19,933 nucleotides of DNA from Firmicutes bacterium CAG:110. GTDB taxonomy: Bacteria > Bacillota > Clostridia > Oscillospirales > Oscillospiraceae. This document shows positions 6,353 to 12,939 of this stretch, one piece after another (the first letter of the stretch is position 1; each line of letters begins with the position of its first letter). The stretch is from contig HF988045.1 of the NCBI GenBank assembly GCA_000434635.1, forward strand, positions 1-19,933, read 5' to 3'. The notes below the pieces were generated by a model. That model searched no databases, was not told where the DNA came from, and was given only the letters and a program-made list of their open reading frames with translations. The position numbers and the translations under genes are program-made.

Positions 6353-8137
6353 TCATTCTTCTTCAAACCACGCGGCGAGGTCAGCGGCCTTGCCGGTGTC
6401 GATCAGCATCCGGATGGTGGCAAACACACTGGCGTCGAAGACGTCAATGCGGGCGTTGGGGGATACCTTGTCGTACACCACCACGTCGTCCTGCTTCTCC
6501 TGGCCGCGGACGTTCTGCACGCAGTAAGAGAAGGGCTCCGCATGGCAGTAGTAAAGACACCCGATTTTTGCCTTATGTTCGATGTACCGCAGCCCCTCGG
6601 ACTTTGCGATAGCCAGCTGTGGCTGATCCACCACGGTAAAGCGAGCCTTTTTCATGGCTGCGTAGTAGGGGCGGGCGAATTTCCGGTCGTGGCCGACCTT
6701 GCGGATATTGAAACCGGCTTTCTTCCATGCGAGGAACTGCTTCACTGGCTCCGTCGGATCCATAGACGGCTCGTTGGGCATATCCAGCCAGCCGTCCTCT
6801 TTCCAGCCAAACAAGGGAATGTTGTCCTTGTCGGCCTTTTCGGCAGCAGCCACCACCGGGAACCAGCAGTGAGGAATGATTACCAGCACATTCTCTTTCG
6901 GCGTCCATTCCGTTGTGGCCGCAGCTTTAGCGGGGATCTCGCCGACGATGGCAGCGGCAGTCAGGTCGTGGAGCTTGGAGAGGTCTGCGCCGCCATACCA
7001 GGACTTCACCAGCTTCACCAGCTGAGGCAGGGTGAAGTTGTACCGGGTATCAGAGCGGACAAATTCGTCGATGTTGAACCAGGCCTTAAAGCTGGAGACG
7101 AACACGTTGAGGGAGCGGGTCAAAAACTCCTTGCGCATCTGAGGGTCGTTCATGGCCTGGAGGGCGGAAGCCTCCATATCCTCCGGACGGATGGTGACGC
7201 CCCAGTTGGGATTTGCCTTCTGCCAGTTCAGGGGATCCAGATAGTTGACCTCCTGTGTTTCCGGGTCAGGGTCCGCGCGAGCCAGGAAAGCGAAGATCCG
7301 GTCGGCGTCCGCGCCGGTGATCTCGCCCCGGACAATCTTGGAACAATATGCCATACGCTGAGCGCAGAAGCCGGTACCGTCATCGCCGGCCGTGGTAACG
7401 GCCAGAATCAGCTTGTTGGAGTAGGCCTTGGTTGCATCTTTCAGACGGCCGTATGGGATGGCGTTCCTGTACAGCTCCAGCTCATCCAGCAGCACGATGT
7501 TGGCGTTGAATGCGTCGAAGATGTCCGGTTTGTAAGCCAGAGCTTCAAAAGAGATCTGTCCTTCCCAGATACTTCCGGAGAAGCTGTGCCCGAGGGAGCT
7601 GTCCAGCACCCGCAGACCGTGGGCGGCATCCTCGATTACCGTCAGCCCCAGGCGGTGGAGGTTGTAGCTCAGGAAGCCAAAGCCCTCCATGTTCTGTTTC
7701 ATGGAGCCGGCAACGGTTTTGATCTTGCTGAAAGACTTGGAGTACCAGAGCCCCATTGCCCAGCAGAAAGCGGTAGCAAAAGGGGTCTTTCCGTTCTTCC
7801 GGGCAAGCATCCACATGGCCTCCTGATACCGGCGGATGTCCGTACCCGGCAGAAAGAAACCGCATAGGTTGTAGATGATAAACAGCTGGAAAGGCTCCAG
7901 AATCAGGGGCTTGCCCCGCATAGGGCGGCCGGAGAGGTCCTCACCCTGCTGGTGGCAGAAAAGCGTCTCGATAATCTCGATGATGGACTCGGCCATATCC
8001 GTGCGGAAGTCCCAGCGGGAATCCTGGAGGTCGGCCAGGAAGCGCTTGCAGGCTGCCTGTACATCCAGGCACGCCCGGGGGCTGATCGCCGTTGTTTCGG
8101 CGTAGCCCATTACGATCTTCTCATGGGGTGCCGGCAC
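6353..8137 (-). CDS. terL: Terminase large subunit
   Basis: 594 residues, full length for this family (Terminase_1 / P27-associated TerL). Walker A is ARKNGKT (112-118) and Walker B is NIVLLDELE (213-221), the ATPase that drives DNA into the prohead. The nuclease half carries the acidic positions expected for an RNase H-like fold: GGADLSKLHD (Asp 385), VGHDRKF (Asp 484) and RIDVFDAS (Asp 565/568). The start is a GTG whose upstream GAGGGAA is about 5 bases away; it overlaps the terS end by 17 bases. An ATG at 8110 is a weaker alternative. It acts with TerS, the HNH nuclease and the portal. Confidence 0.93.
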   Translation of the reverse strand: MPAPHEKIVMGYAETTAISPRACLDVQAACKRFLADLQDSRWDFRTDMAESIIEIIETLFCHQQGEDLSGRPMRGKPLILEPFQLFIIYNLCGFFLPGTDIRRYQEAMWMLARKNGKTPFATAFCWAMGLWYSKSFSKIKTVAGSMKQNMEGFGFLSYNLHRLGLTVIEDAAHGLRVLDSSLGHSFSGSIWEGQISFEALAYKPDIFDAFNANIVLLDELELYRNAIPYGRLKDATKAYSNKLILAVTTAGDDGTGFCAQRMAYCSKIVRGEITGADADRIFAFLARADPDPETQEVNYLDPLNWQKANPNWGVTIRPEDMEASALQAMNDPQMRKEFLTRSLNVFVSSFKAWFNIDEFVRSDTRYNFTLPQLVKLVKSWYGGADLSKLHDLTAAAIVGEIPAKAAATTEWTPKENVLVIIPHCWFPVVAAAEKADKDNIPLFGWKEDGWLDMPNEPSMDPTEPVKQFLAWKKAGFNIRKVGHDRKFARPYYAAMKKARFTVVDQPQLAIAKSEGLRYIEHKAKIGCLYYCHAEPFSYCVQNVRGQEKQDDVVVYDKVSPNARIDVFDASVFATIRMLIDTGKAADLAAWFEEE

Positions 8138-8495
8138 TGTGCTTCCCTCGGATGGAATCCAGCAGCTGAGTCAGCGCCTGATTGCCGGTAGCGGGCGGCG
8201 GGGCGCTGTCACCGGCAGGCACCATCTGCTTCCGAAGCCGCTGCAGTCCCTTTGGGGTCAGCCCCAGAGCGTCCTGGCGTGCCAGGATGTCCCGGCGCAG
8301 CTTGGCGATTTCCGCGTAAATCGGATCCGTGATGGACGGTGCGTCTTTCGGGCTGGGCGCTGTGGCCTTCCATGCCTTCATGGCTCTGCTTAGCTCCCGC
8401 TCCTGGATGCACAGGATGTGGATTGCGCCGTCAAAAGCCGGGTCGTAGATGCCCAAACTCCGAAGCTGCTCAGCGTATTGCGTTTCTTTGCTCAC
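8121..8495 (-). CDS. terS: Terminase small subunit, P27 family
   Basis: 124 residues from a GTG (peptide starts SKETQYAEQLRSLGIYDPAFD after the initiator), with GGAGGTGA just upstream. The longer frame to 8561 is rejected because it has no start signal. The segments YDPAFDGAIHILCIQERELSRAMKAWK and DPIYAEIAKLRRDILARQDALGLTPKGLQRL are typical of P27-type small terminases, which recognise the packaging site on the phage DNA and load TerL. A Pro/Ala linker follows, then a final TerL-contacting helix (NQALTQLLDSIRG). It lies between the HNH gene and terL, the usual order. Confidence 0.85.
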   Translation of the reverse strand: MSKETQYAEQLRSLGIYDPAFDGAIHILCIQERELSRAMKAWKATAPSPKDAPSITDPIYAEIAKLRRDILARQDALGLTPKGLQRLRKQMVPAGDSAPPPATGNQALTQLLDSIRGKHSAGTP

Positions 8496-8650
8496 CGTCT
8501 CACCTCCGTACGATGTCTCCGCGCCCCATGGCCGTGCAATGCAAGCGCGTCCCGCCCACATACGCGCCCGGGATCTTCTTAGCGGCCGGTTTTTTCTGAA
8601 ATTTTCTCCGCTGCGTGTGAAAAGAGTTCCCCGCCCAGCTGTAAGCGTCC
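8496..8650. other. Non-coding gap between HNH and terS, candidate packaging site
   Basis: 155 bases without a supported gene in an otherwise gap-free late operon. It contains GC-rich stretches and short repeats around 8,560-8,590 (GGGCGCG / GGGCGGGACGCG on the minus strand). In phages with an HNH-TerS-TerL arrangement the cohesive-end site often lies next to terS. Nothing here proves cos; the assignment is positional inference. Confidence 0.3.
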
Positions 8651-8947
8651 CTAAAATTCGGCGGAAGGGGGTGGGGGGGTGCGATTTTTCCAGGAAAGCC
8701 CCAGCGCCGTGAGCTTTCGCGTGTCCCGGTCGTGCATGGCGTCATGGGCCGAGCTGCTGAGGCTGACCAGGTTCCACAGGCAGTAGGCATACTCGGGATA
8801 ATCCTCCGCCGGCCAGATGTGATGCACCACCGTGGCCGGGACGCGCCGTCCGTATCGGGCAGCCTCCCGGCAGAAGCCGTGGTCACGGCGCAGCGCCCGC
8901 TTGCGCAGATTCCGCCAGCGTTTGTTTTTGCGGCTGTAGTCGAACAT
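8651..8947 (-). CDS. HNH endonuclease, terminase-associated
   Basis: 98 residues from MFDYSRKNKRWRNLRKRALR, with CCGGAGG 5-6 bases upstream; the frame extends to 9004 but lies in the terminator there. HNH core: VPATVVHHIWPAEDYPEYAY (the paired His), NLVSLSSSAHDAMHDRD (Asn and final His). Only one Cys is present before the core, so the usual structural CxxC pair is missing or replaced. Such HNH proteins encoded beside terS/terL assist the terminase in cutting at cos in several long-tailed phages. The C-terminus (WKNRTPPPPSAEF) comes from a G-rich tract on the plus strand. Confidence 0.85.
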   Translation of the reverse strand: MFDYSRKNKRWRNLRKRALRRDHGFCREAARYGRRVPATVVHHIWPAEDYPEYAYCLWNLVSLSSSAHDAMHDRDTRKLTALGLSWKNRTPPPPSAEF

Positions 8948-8961
8948 ACGCCACCTCCGGG

Positions 8962-9014
8962 GCAAAAGAAAAAGCCTGCACCAAGCATCGCTCTTGCGAT
9001 ACATGGCACAGGCT
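8962..9014 (-). terminator. Intrinsic terminator closing the early operon
   Basis: On the minus strand a long imperfect stem (outer AGCCTG/CAGGCT, then GCCA/TGGT, inner ATCGC/GCGAT with loop AAGA) is followed directly by TTTTTCTTTT. This is the best intrinsic terminator in the window. It overlaps the stop codon of the zinc-ribbon gene and ends about 15 bases before the HNH start codon, so it separates early and late leftward genes. Confidence 0.8.
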
Positions 9015-9229
9015 CAAGGCACAGGCACTTGGGAAATATTCACGATCAGCTCAGCGCCGCAGCGCTTGCATTTTACCGGCAGATTCTTCGCTGTCGTCTC
9101 CGGCAGCAGGTAGGCAACCACGCCCCTCCGGCATATCGGGCACAAGGCTTTTTCCCTTGTTTCCGTTATTTTACCACACGCGGGAGAAATATGCAATAGC
9201 CGCGAAAAAGTTTGTTTCTGTGTGTCCAT
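9014..9229 (-). CDS. Small zinc-ribbon protein (cysteine-rich KTR-like)
   Basis: 71 residues. Two Cys pairs, CPIC and CKRC, are about 23 residues apart and embedded in the pattern LCPICRRG...LLPETTAKNLPVKCKRCGAELIVNI. This matches small cysteine-rich KTR-type proteins common in Firmicutes mobile elements, and the Com-like zinc-finger layout. A DNA- or RNA-binding role is likely but not known. GGGAGG lies 8-9 bases before the ATG. It is the last gene of the early leftward operon; the terminator hairpin includes its stop codon. Confidence 0.7.
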   Translation of the reverse strand: MDTQKQTFSRLLHISPACGKITETREKALCPICRRGVVAYLLPETTAKNLPVKCKRCGAELIVNISQVPVP

Positions 9230-9278
9230 TGGTTAGTACCTCCCTCCAGCCGATATAGGAGGAAGCACCCCCTATTCG

Positions 9279-10007
9279 TCACATGTTTTCAATGTAAATG
9301 ATGGTCTTATATCCGCCGTATCCGGGAAGCTGCACCGGGTCGCTCAGAGCGGTACAGCCTGACGGAACGCTGATATCAATCGCGTCGGAATCAAATGTTG
9401 TGTAGGTAATCTGCGGCCGGACAAGTCCCCGGCTTGCCGTCCACATCTGTTCGCCGGGAACGTAGACCCCAAGCTCGCGGGGTTCCCGGCACATGTAGTG
9501 GACTTTGTCCAGAATCTCGTCCCAGTCCTTGAGTTTACGCATATGCACATGCCCCCACTGCCAGAGGGATTCCAGTTTCTCCTGATCCATGTCATCCTCG
9601 TATCGGAGAATCATATGGTGGTGGAGCCGTCGGCCGCCCCGGCTGGTAGTCAGTTGGGTGCAGTAGACATAGCGCAGCGCGTCCTTGTTGTCCTTGCGGT
9701 ACTTCCGATACCAGCGCATGGACTTGCGCCAGTACTTCCGGGATTCCTCCCGGCTCTCCGGGAGGAACGTATCATCGTAGGTGAGCGTCACCCACCAGTC
9801 GCCCGGGAGGAAATTCGCGCACGCCAGCATCAGAAGCTTTTCATAGCTGGTTTTCAGGTTTGCCTGCTTCTTGTCTTCGGCGGAAATGCTGATTGCCCGC
9901 CGCCGGGTGTTGACGGTAGGATCGCGGGGCGAGTAGAGCGCCTGCCGGACGACCCGCCCGGCTCGCATGGTGCTGAGGATCTTGATACCCTCACCCCCTA
10001 CCCGCAA
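9279..10007 (-). CDS. Rolling-circle-type HUH replication initiator
   Basis: Up to 242 residues. Motifs in order: motif 1 WWVTLTYDD (71-79), the metal-binding HUH-type motif RRLHHHMIL (126-134) and motif 3 VHYMCREPREL (169-179) with the candidate catalytic Tyr 171. WTASRGLVRPQI follows, a segment typical of the ORF2/G2P-type Rep proteins found in Firmicutes phages and filamentous or small phages. The protein would nick one strand and covalently hold the 5' end. The start is unsure: the frame opens at a TTG (10007) overlapping the upstream stop, without a good ribosome binding site, while the first ATG is at 9968. The gene is early, beside DnaB/DnaD-type replication genes. Confidence 0.8.
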   Translation of the reverse strand: MRVGGEGIKILSTMRAGRVVRQALYSPRDPTVNTRRRAISISAEDKKQANLKTSYEKLLMLACANFLPGDWWVTLTYDDTFLPESREESRKYWRKSMRWYRKYRKDNKDALRYVYCTQLTTSRGGRRLHHHMILRYEDDMDQEKLESLWQWGHVHMRKLKDWDEILDKVHYMCREPRELGVYVPGEQMWTASRGLVRPQITYTTFDSDAIDISVPSGCTALSDPVQLPGYGGYKTIIYIENM

Positions 10008-10195
10008 GCACGGCGGCGGAAGAATACCGTGTAGGTGTCCTGATACTGGGTGACGGAGATCAGGTCATAGCCGTGCCGGTTGATATAATCCATCGTCCGC
10101 AGCAGCTCCGGCCGTCCCTCGCAGACCTGAAAGTCGTAGATATACCAGTGCGCCAGGAAGTTTGGCCCCACGACAACCCTTGTGTTTTTAGCCAT
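9998..10195 (-). CDS. Small protein, DUF4177-like pattern
   Basis: 65 residues from MAKNTRVVVGPNFLAHWYIY, with AAGGAGG 6 bases upstream. The second half, ELLRTMDYINRHGYDLISVTQYQDTYTVFFRR, is a helix followed by G-Y-x-L-I-S-V and a closing strand ending F-F-R-R. This resembles the small DUF4177-type alpha/beta fold (GWELVSV...FKR). The function is unknown. The start overlaps the end of the next gene upstream by 8 bases and the stop overlaps the possible TTG of the Rep gene. Confidence 0.6.
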   Translation of the reverse strand: MAKNTRVVVGPNFLAHWYIYDFQVCEGRPELLRTMDYINRHGYDLISVTQYQDTYTVFFRRRACG

Positions 10196-10346
10196 TGCTG
10201 TCCTCCTTCTGCCGTTTCCGGATGAAGATGGAGGTACACTTCGCGCCGTTGCCCGCAAGCCACTGGAGGACGCGGGCGAAGGACGGCATTACCAGACGGT
10301 GTGCCTTTTCGACTTTGAAAATGATTTCCCAATCACATCGTGCCAT
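10188..10346 (-). CDS. Small hypothetical protein (52 aa)
   Basis: 52 residues: MARCDWEIIFKVEKAHRLVM, a middle PSFARVLQWLAGNGAKCTS and a basic end IFIRKRQKEDSNG. AGGAGG sits 6 bases before the ATG. Start and stop both overlap neighbouring genes (14 and 8 bases), the normal packing in this cluster, which supports it as real. I do not recognise the family. It looks like a compact alpha/beta protein with a basic C-terminus. Confidence 0.6.
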   Translation of the reverse strand: MARCDWEIIFKVEKAHRLVMPSFARVLQWLAGNGAKCTSIFIRKRQKEDSNG

Positions 10347-10512
10347 CCGCAGCCTCCTGTTCCTTCTTCAGAAGAGCCGCCACTCTTTCAGCGTCGCGCA
10401 GGCTGAACCCAAAGTCCCGGATATCGGTCAGCAAGCGAAGCATTTCCGGATTGGTAGACTTTATGGGCATCCCGCAGCACGGGCAGGGGTCGCCGGTTTT
10501 CAGCGGCTTCAT
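10333..10512 (-). CDS. Small protein with N-terminal CxCC zinc knuckle (59 aa)
   Basis: 59 residues beginning MKPLKTGDPCPCCGMPIKST. The CPCCG motif could be half of a zinc site, perhaps completed in a dimer; no second Cys pair is present. The rest is a helix pair (PEMLRLLTDIRDFGFSL, RDAERVAALLKKEQEAAD). GAAAGGAG lies about 7 bases upstream, and the ATG overlaps the previous stop as ATGA. Function unknown. Confidence 0.6.
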   Translation of the reverse strand: MKPLKTGDPCPCCGMPIKSTNPEMLRLLTDIRDFGFSLRDAERVAALLKKEQEAADGTM

Positions 10513-10685
10513 TTGCGCATCTCCTTTCGCGTTTCGGTTTTCGTGATTTTCTTTCCATGGAGGCGGACAGTGTAGCCCGCCTCCAGCAATGTCAGCTCAA
10601 CCAGCCGAGGATATCGGCAGCTTTCCGCCGCCTGCAAGACGATCTCCCCGGAGGGACTTGTTACGGTGTAGGGGTAGTCAGCCAT
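10509..10685 (-). CDS. Small hypothetical protein (58 aa)
   Basis: 58 residues from MADYPYTVTSPSGEIVLQAA, with GGGGAGG about 6 bases upstream; the frame is open to 10814 but only as a shadow of the membrane protein gene. Pattern: strand, SGEIVL strand, ESCRYPRLVELTLLEAG helix, YTVRLHGKKITKTE strand and a basic tail. Function unknown. It overlaps both neighbours by a few bases. Confidence 0.55.
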   Translation of the reverse strand: MADYPYTVTSPSGEIVLQAAESCRYPRLVELTLLEAGYTVRLHGKKITKTETRKEMRK

Positions 10686-10914
10686 CGGGATCCTCCCCGT
10701 GGCTCCCGAAGAACCAATGTAATACGAAAACTGCACAGACACCAGGGACGGCAAAGGGCCAGCACACGGCAATGAAAACAACACGGAGATAGGTCCCACA
10801 GCCCACGCCGTCAAGCCCGAAAATGTTGCCAGACTTATGATTCAGGAACACCACCAGCCGCAGCCAGATTGCCATACCGATGACGTAGGCCAAGAAAATC
10901 CAAAAGTCTATCAC
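10678..10914 (-). CDS. Small membrane protein (two transmembrane segments)
   Basis: 78 residues from a GTG that overlaps the upstream stop as GTGA, with AGGGGGA 8 bases before it. Two hydrophobic spans are clear: FWIFLAYVIGMAIWLRLVVFL (about 4-24) and LRVVFIAVCWPFAVPGVCAVFVLHWFF (about 43-69), joined by a short polar loop. It should sit in the inner membrane. The role is unknown; small early phage membrane proteins are sometimes superinfection-exclusion factors, but nothing here proves it. Confidence 0.6.
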   Translation of the reverse strand: MIDFWIFLAYVIGMAIWLRLVVFLNHKSGNIFGLDGVGCGTYLRVVFIAVCWPFAVPGVCAVFVLHWFFGSHGEDPDG

Positions 10915-11348
10915 GGCTTGCTTCCCCCTGTAAAATCAGAATCATCAGCGAAACTTACGTATATCTCTGCGCCGTCTTTCACCGGAGGCTCCGGGAGTGG
11001 CATCCAGTGGGTAATGGCTTCCGGCTCTTTGAAAATCCCGCGCCACATCCATTTCCACAGCCCAACTGCTTTACCCTGTACAATGTCTCGCTCATAAATC
11101 ATCGGCATGACGTGTCCCCTTGCACAGACAATTACGGTCCTGACACACCGTGTATCCTGCAGCTCCGGCAGCCTCTCACTGCACGGAATCCATCTCATCT
11201 CCCCATGTCGCACCGGCTCCACGTCGGCGGCGGGGATTGCAGTCTTCAGGTCTCCAACAACGACATCCGCCGGAATGTTGTCTTCATCCATCATGATGAA
11301 GCTCATAAACCATTCCACCGCATCCTTACGGCTTATGTAATCATCCAT
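10911..11348 (-). CDS. DUF551-domain protein
   Basis: 145 residues from MDDYISRKDAVEWFMSFIMM, with AAGGAGG 6 bases upstream. The N-terminal third (YISRKDAVEWF...IPAADVVVGDL...VEPVRHGEM) is the helical opening often seen in Clostridia phage proteins. It is followed by a DUF551 domain: RWIPCSERLPELQDTRCVRT ... THWMPLPEPPVKDGAE, with the W-I-P-x-x-E-R-L-P start and T-H-W-M-P-L-P end that define the family. The biochemical role of DUF551 is not known. The ATG overlaps the parB stop (ATGGATGA). The ParB C-terminus itself carries a related domain. Confidence 0.75.
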   Translation of the reverse strand: MDDYISRKDAVEWFMSFIMMDEDNIPADVVVGDLKTAIPAADVEPVRHGEMRWIPCSERLPELQDTRCVRTVIVCARGHVMPMIYERDIVQGKAVGLWKWMWRGIFKEPEAITHWMPLPEPPVKDGAEIYVSFADDSDFTGGSKP

Positions 11349-12939
11349 TGTTATCCTCCTTAATCCATCCGCAGCGGCTATTGCAATCACCCTTATCGCA
11401 TTGCAGGCAGCACGTTGCCGGTTCCGAGCAGCAGGCCGCTGCACCGCATCTCCCGGAGCCACTCATCCCCGTGATGCAGGTGCCGATCTTCGGCGGCAGC
11501 GGGATCCAGCACCGCACTTGGAAGTCGTAGTCCGTGATAGGGGCGCCGAGTATCGTCCACTGTTCCCCGTCCCAGTCCCAACTTTCCAGCATCTGATCCG
11601 CGCCGCCAGGGTCGTAGCCAATGACAGCATACGTCCCGGCTTTGTCCGGGTCGCCCGTCCGCCAGCCGGTGCCCAAATTGGGCACATTTTTCGCGGGGTT
11701 CACTTCATCCGTCCGCCCCAGCAGATAGTCGATGGAGCATCCCAACAGATCAGCAACCGCTACGAGCCGCCGCGCATCTACCGCCCAGATACCGCCGGGA
11801 AGCCGGTCATTCAGGGAAACCGTGCCGGCCTCCATCTTCGGGAGCCGCTCCACGTCCCGCGAAGTGACGTAATTTGTGGAAGCGCGAAGATAATCCTCTA
11901 TGCTCACGCTCTTGGCCTCCCGCAGAGCAGCTACCCGCTGGTAGCTGTTCCGGATGATTTCTTTCAGCGGAGCTTCCCGCGCCTGTTCCTCGGCATTTTC
12001 CTGCTTGCGTTTTTCCTGGGCTTTTTTTCGCAGCACCTGCCGGGTATCTGACGCGAAGGTGCAATAGAACTGGCAGTCTTTAAGATTCCAGCAGTCGAAA
12101 CAGCATCCCCGGCAGTTCAGGCCGGCATACTGCGGTAGTCTCGCTGCATTCTGAACCCGGGTATTGCAATGCTGGCACTTGTCTTTATGCGTAACCGCAC
12201 AGGACATGTTTTTGCAGATTTCTTCCGCATGGGCCATTTCCTGGATGATACCCTGCAACCAGCCGTCCGAGCACCGGAATGCCTTGGTTCCGCCCGCCGT
12301 CTGGTATATCCAGATCAGATTCTGCGTCTCCAGCGGTACCTGTGCCAGCGTGTATGCCACACTGTCCCGAAGCTGTCCGGACTCCCACAGCGCCATAAAG
12401 TGAACATTCAGGTTTTTCCGGATCATCGCCAGGCGGGCAAGCTTACTCTTGCTGGCCTTCACGGCGGCGGCAACATGATCCCGCATCCGACCGGGGAAAT
12501 CATAGCCCTGATCCTTGAGCTTGTACAGCAGTTCCTCCACCTGCTCAGCCTCGGCGGCAAGTTCGGAACTGGACTTCTCGCGGGTGTTGGCGTTGGCATA
12601 GATCAGGCGCAGCTGCTGAAGCTCCGGGGACGCCTCGTCCCTCTCCACCAGGCAGGAGATTTCCTCCCACTTTTCCGGTTCATCCTCTGCCAGCAGCTCG
12701 ATCGCTGCCCGGCGCCGGTGACCGGAAACCACCATGTACCGTCCGCCATCGATGGGGCGCACGAGGATGGGCTGCTGCAATCCGCACAGCTGGATATTGG
12801 CCGCCAGCTCCTCGATGCCCGTCAGGCTGTAGAAATTGTTCGGGTCGGGGGCAATCAGCTCCCGCTTTATGTACTCCAGCTGTTTCTTGGATGTGCCCAA
12901 ATTGGGCACGCCCTTCAGCACGTCCGCAAGATCAAACAT
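11341..12939 (-). CDS. parB: ParB/Spo0J-like partition protein with extra C-terminal domains
   Basis: 532 residues, nearly twice the usual ParB length. Residues about 30-120 are the ParB N-terminal CTPase-type domain (DPNNFYSLTGIEELAANIQ, LQQPILVRPI, the box GHRRRAA at 74-79, RLIYANANTRE). Residues about 145-210 are the HTH region (MRDHVAAAVKASKSKLARL, SVAYTLAQVP). Next come a Cys-rich segment (CQHCNTR, NCRGCCFDCWNLKDCQFYC; 255-293), a coiled basic linker, an XRE-like end (LVAVADLLGCSIDYLLGRTDE; 392-412), a DUF551-like stretch (GWRTGDPDKAG...CWIPLPPKIG; 425-486) and a second Cys-rich tail. A VPNLGT hexapeptide occurs twice (11-16, 419-424), each encoded by a copy of the 17-bp palindrome. The start overlaps parA by 8 bases. 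Confidence 0.85.
   Translation of the reverse strand: MFDLADVLKGVPNLGTSKKQLEYIKRELIAPDPNNFYSLTGIEELAANIQLCGLQQPILVRPIDGGRYMVVSGHRRRAAIELLAEDEPEKWEEISCLVERDEASPELQQLRLIYANANTREKSSSELAAEAEQVEELLYKLKDQGYDFPGRMRDHVAAAVKASKSKLARLAMIRKNLNVHFMALWESGQLRDSVAYTLAQVPLETQNLIWIYQTAGGTKAFRCSDGWLQGIIQEMAHAEEICKNMSCAVTHKDKCQHCNTRVQNAARLPQYAGLNCRGCCFDCWNLKDCQFYCTFASDTRQVLRKKAQEKRKQENAEEQAREAPLKEIIRNSYQRVAALREAKSVSIEDYLRASTNYVTSRDVERLPKMEAGTVSLNDRLPGGIWAVDARRLVAVADLLGCSIDYLLGRTDEVNPAKNVPNLGTGWRTGDPDKAGTYAVIGYDPGGADQMLESWDWDGEQWTILGAPITDYDFQVRCWIPLPPKIGTCITGMSGSGRCGAAACCSEPATCCLQCDKGDCNSRCGWIKEDNNG
11669..11685. repeat. 17-bp palindrome, copy B (inside parB, 3' part)
   Basis: GTGCCCAAATTGGGCAC: two perfect 8-bp arms around one central base, sequence-identical to copy C. 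It lies in the linker between the XRE-like and DUF551-like parts of parB and is translated as VPNLGT. Confidence 0.8.
12893..12909. repeat. 17-bp palindrome, copy C (inside parB, 5' end)
   Basis: GTGCCCAAATTGGGCAC, identical to copy B and read in the same frame (VPNLGT, residues 11-16), about 30 bases after the parB start codon. A site at this place could control the parAB operon as well as act in DNA segregation. Confidence 0.8.

Noticed and set aside
6319..6366. N-terminal extension of the portal protein from TTG 6366
   Set aside because: The ribosome binding site lies just before ATG 6318, and the extension mainly translates the 17-bp palindrome.
6143..7867. Plus-strand open frame of 574 codons opposite terL and portal
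   Set aside because: TerL on the minus strand has complete ATPase and nuclease motifs; the opposite frame has no recognisable domain and no ribosome binding site.
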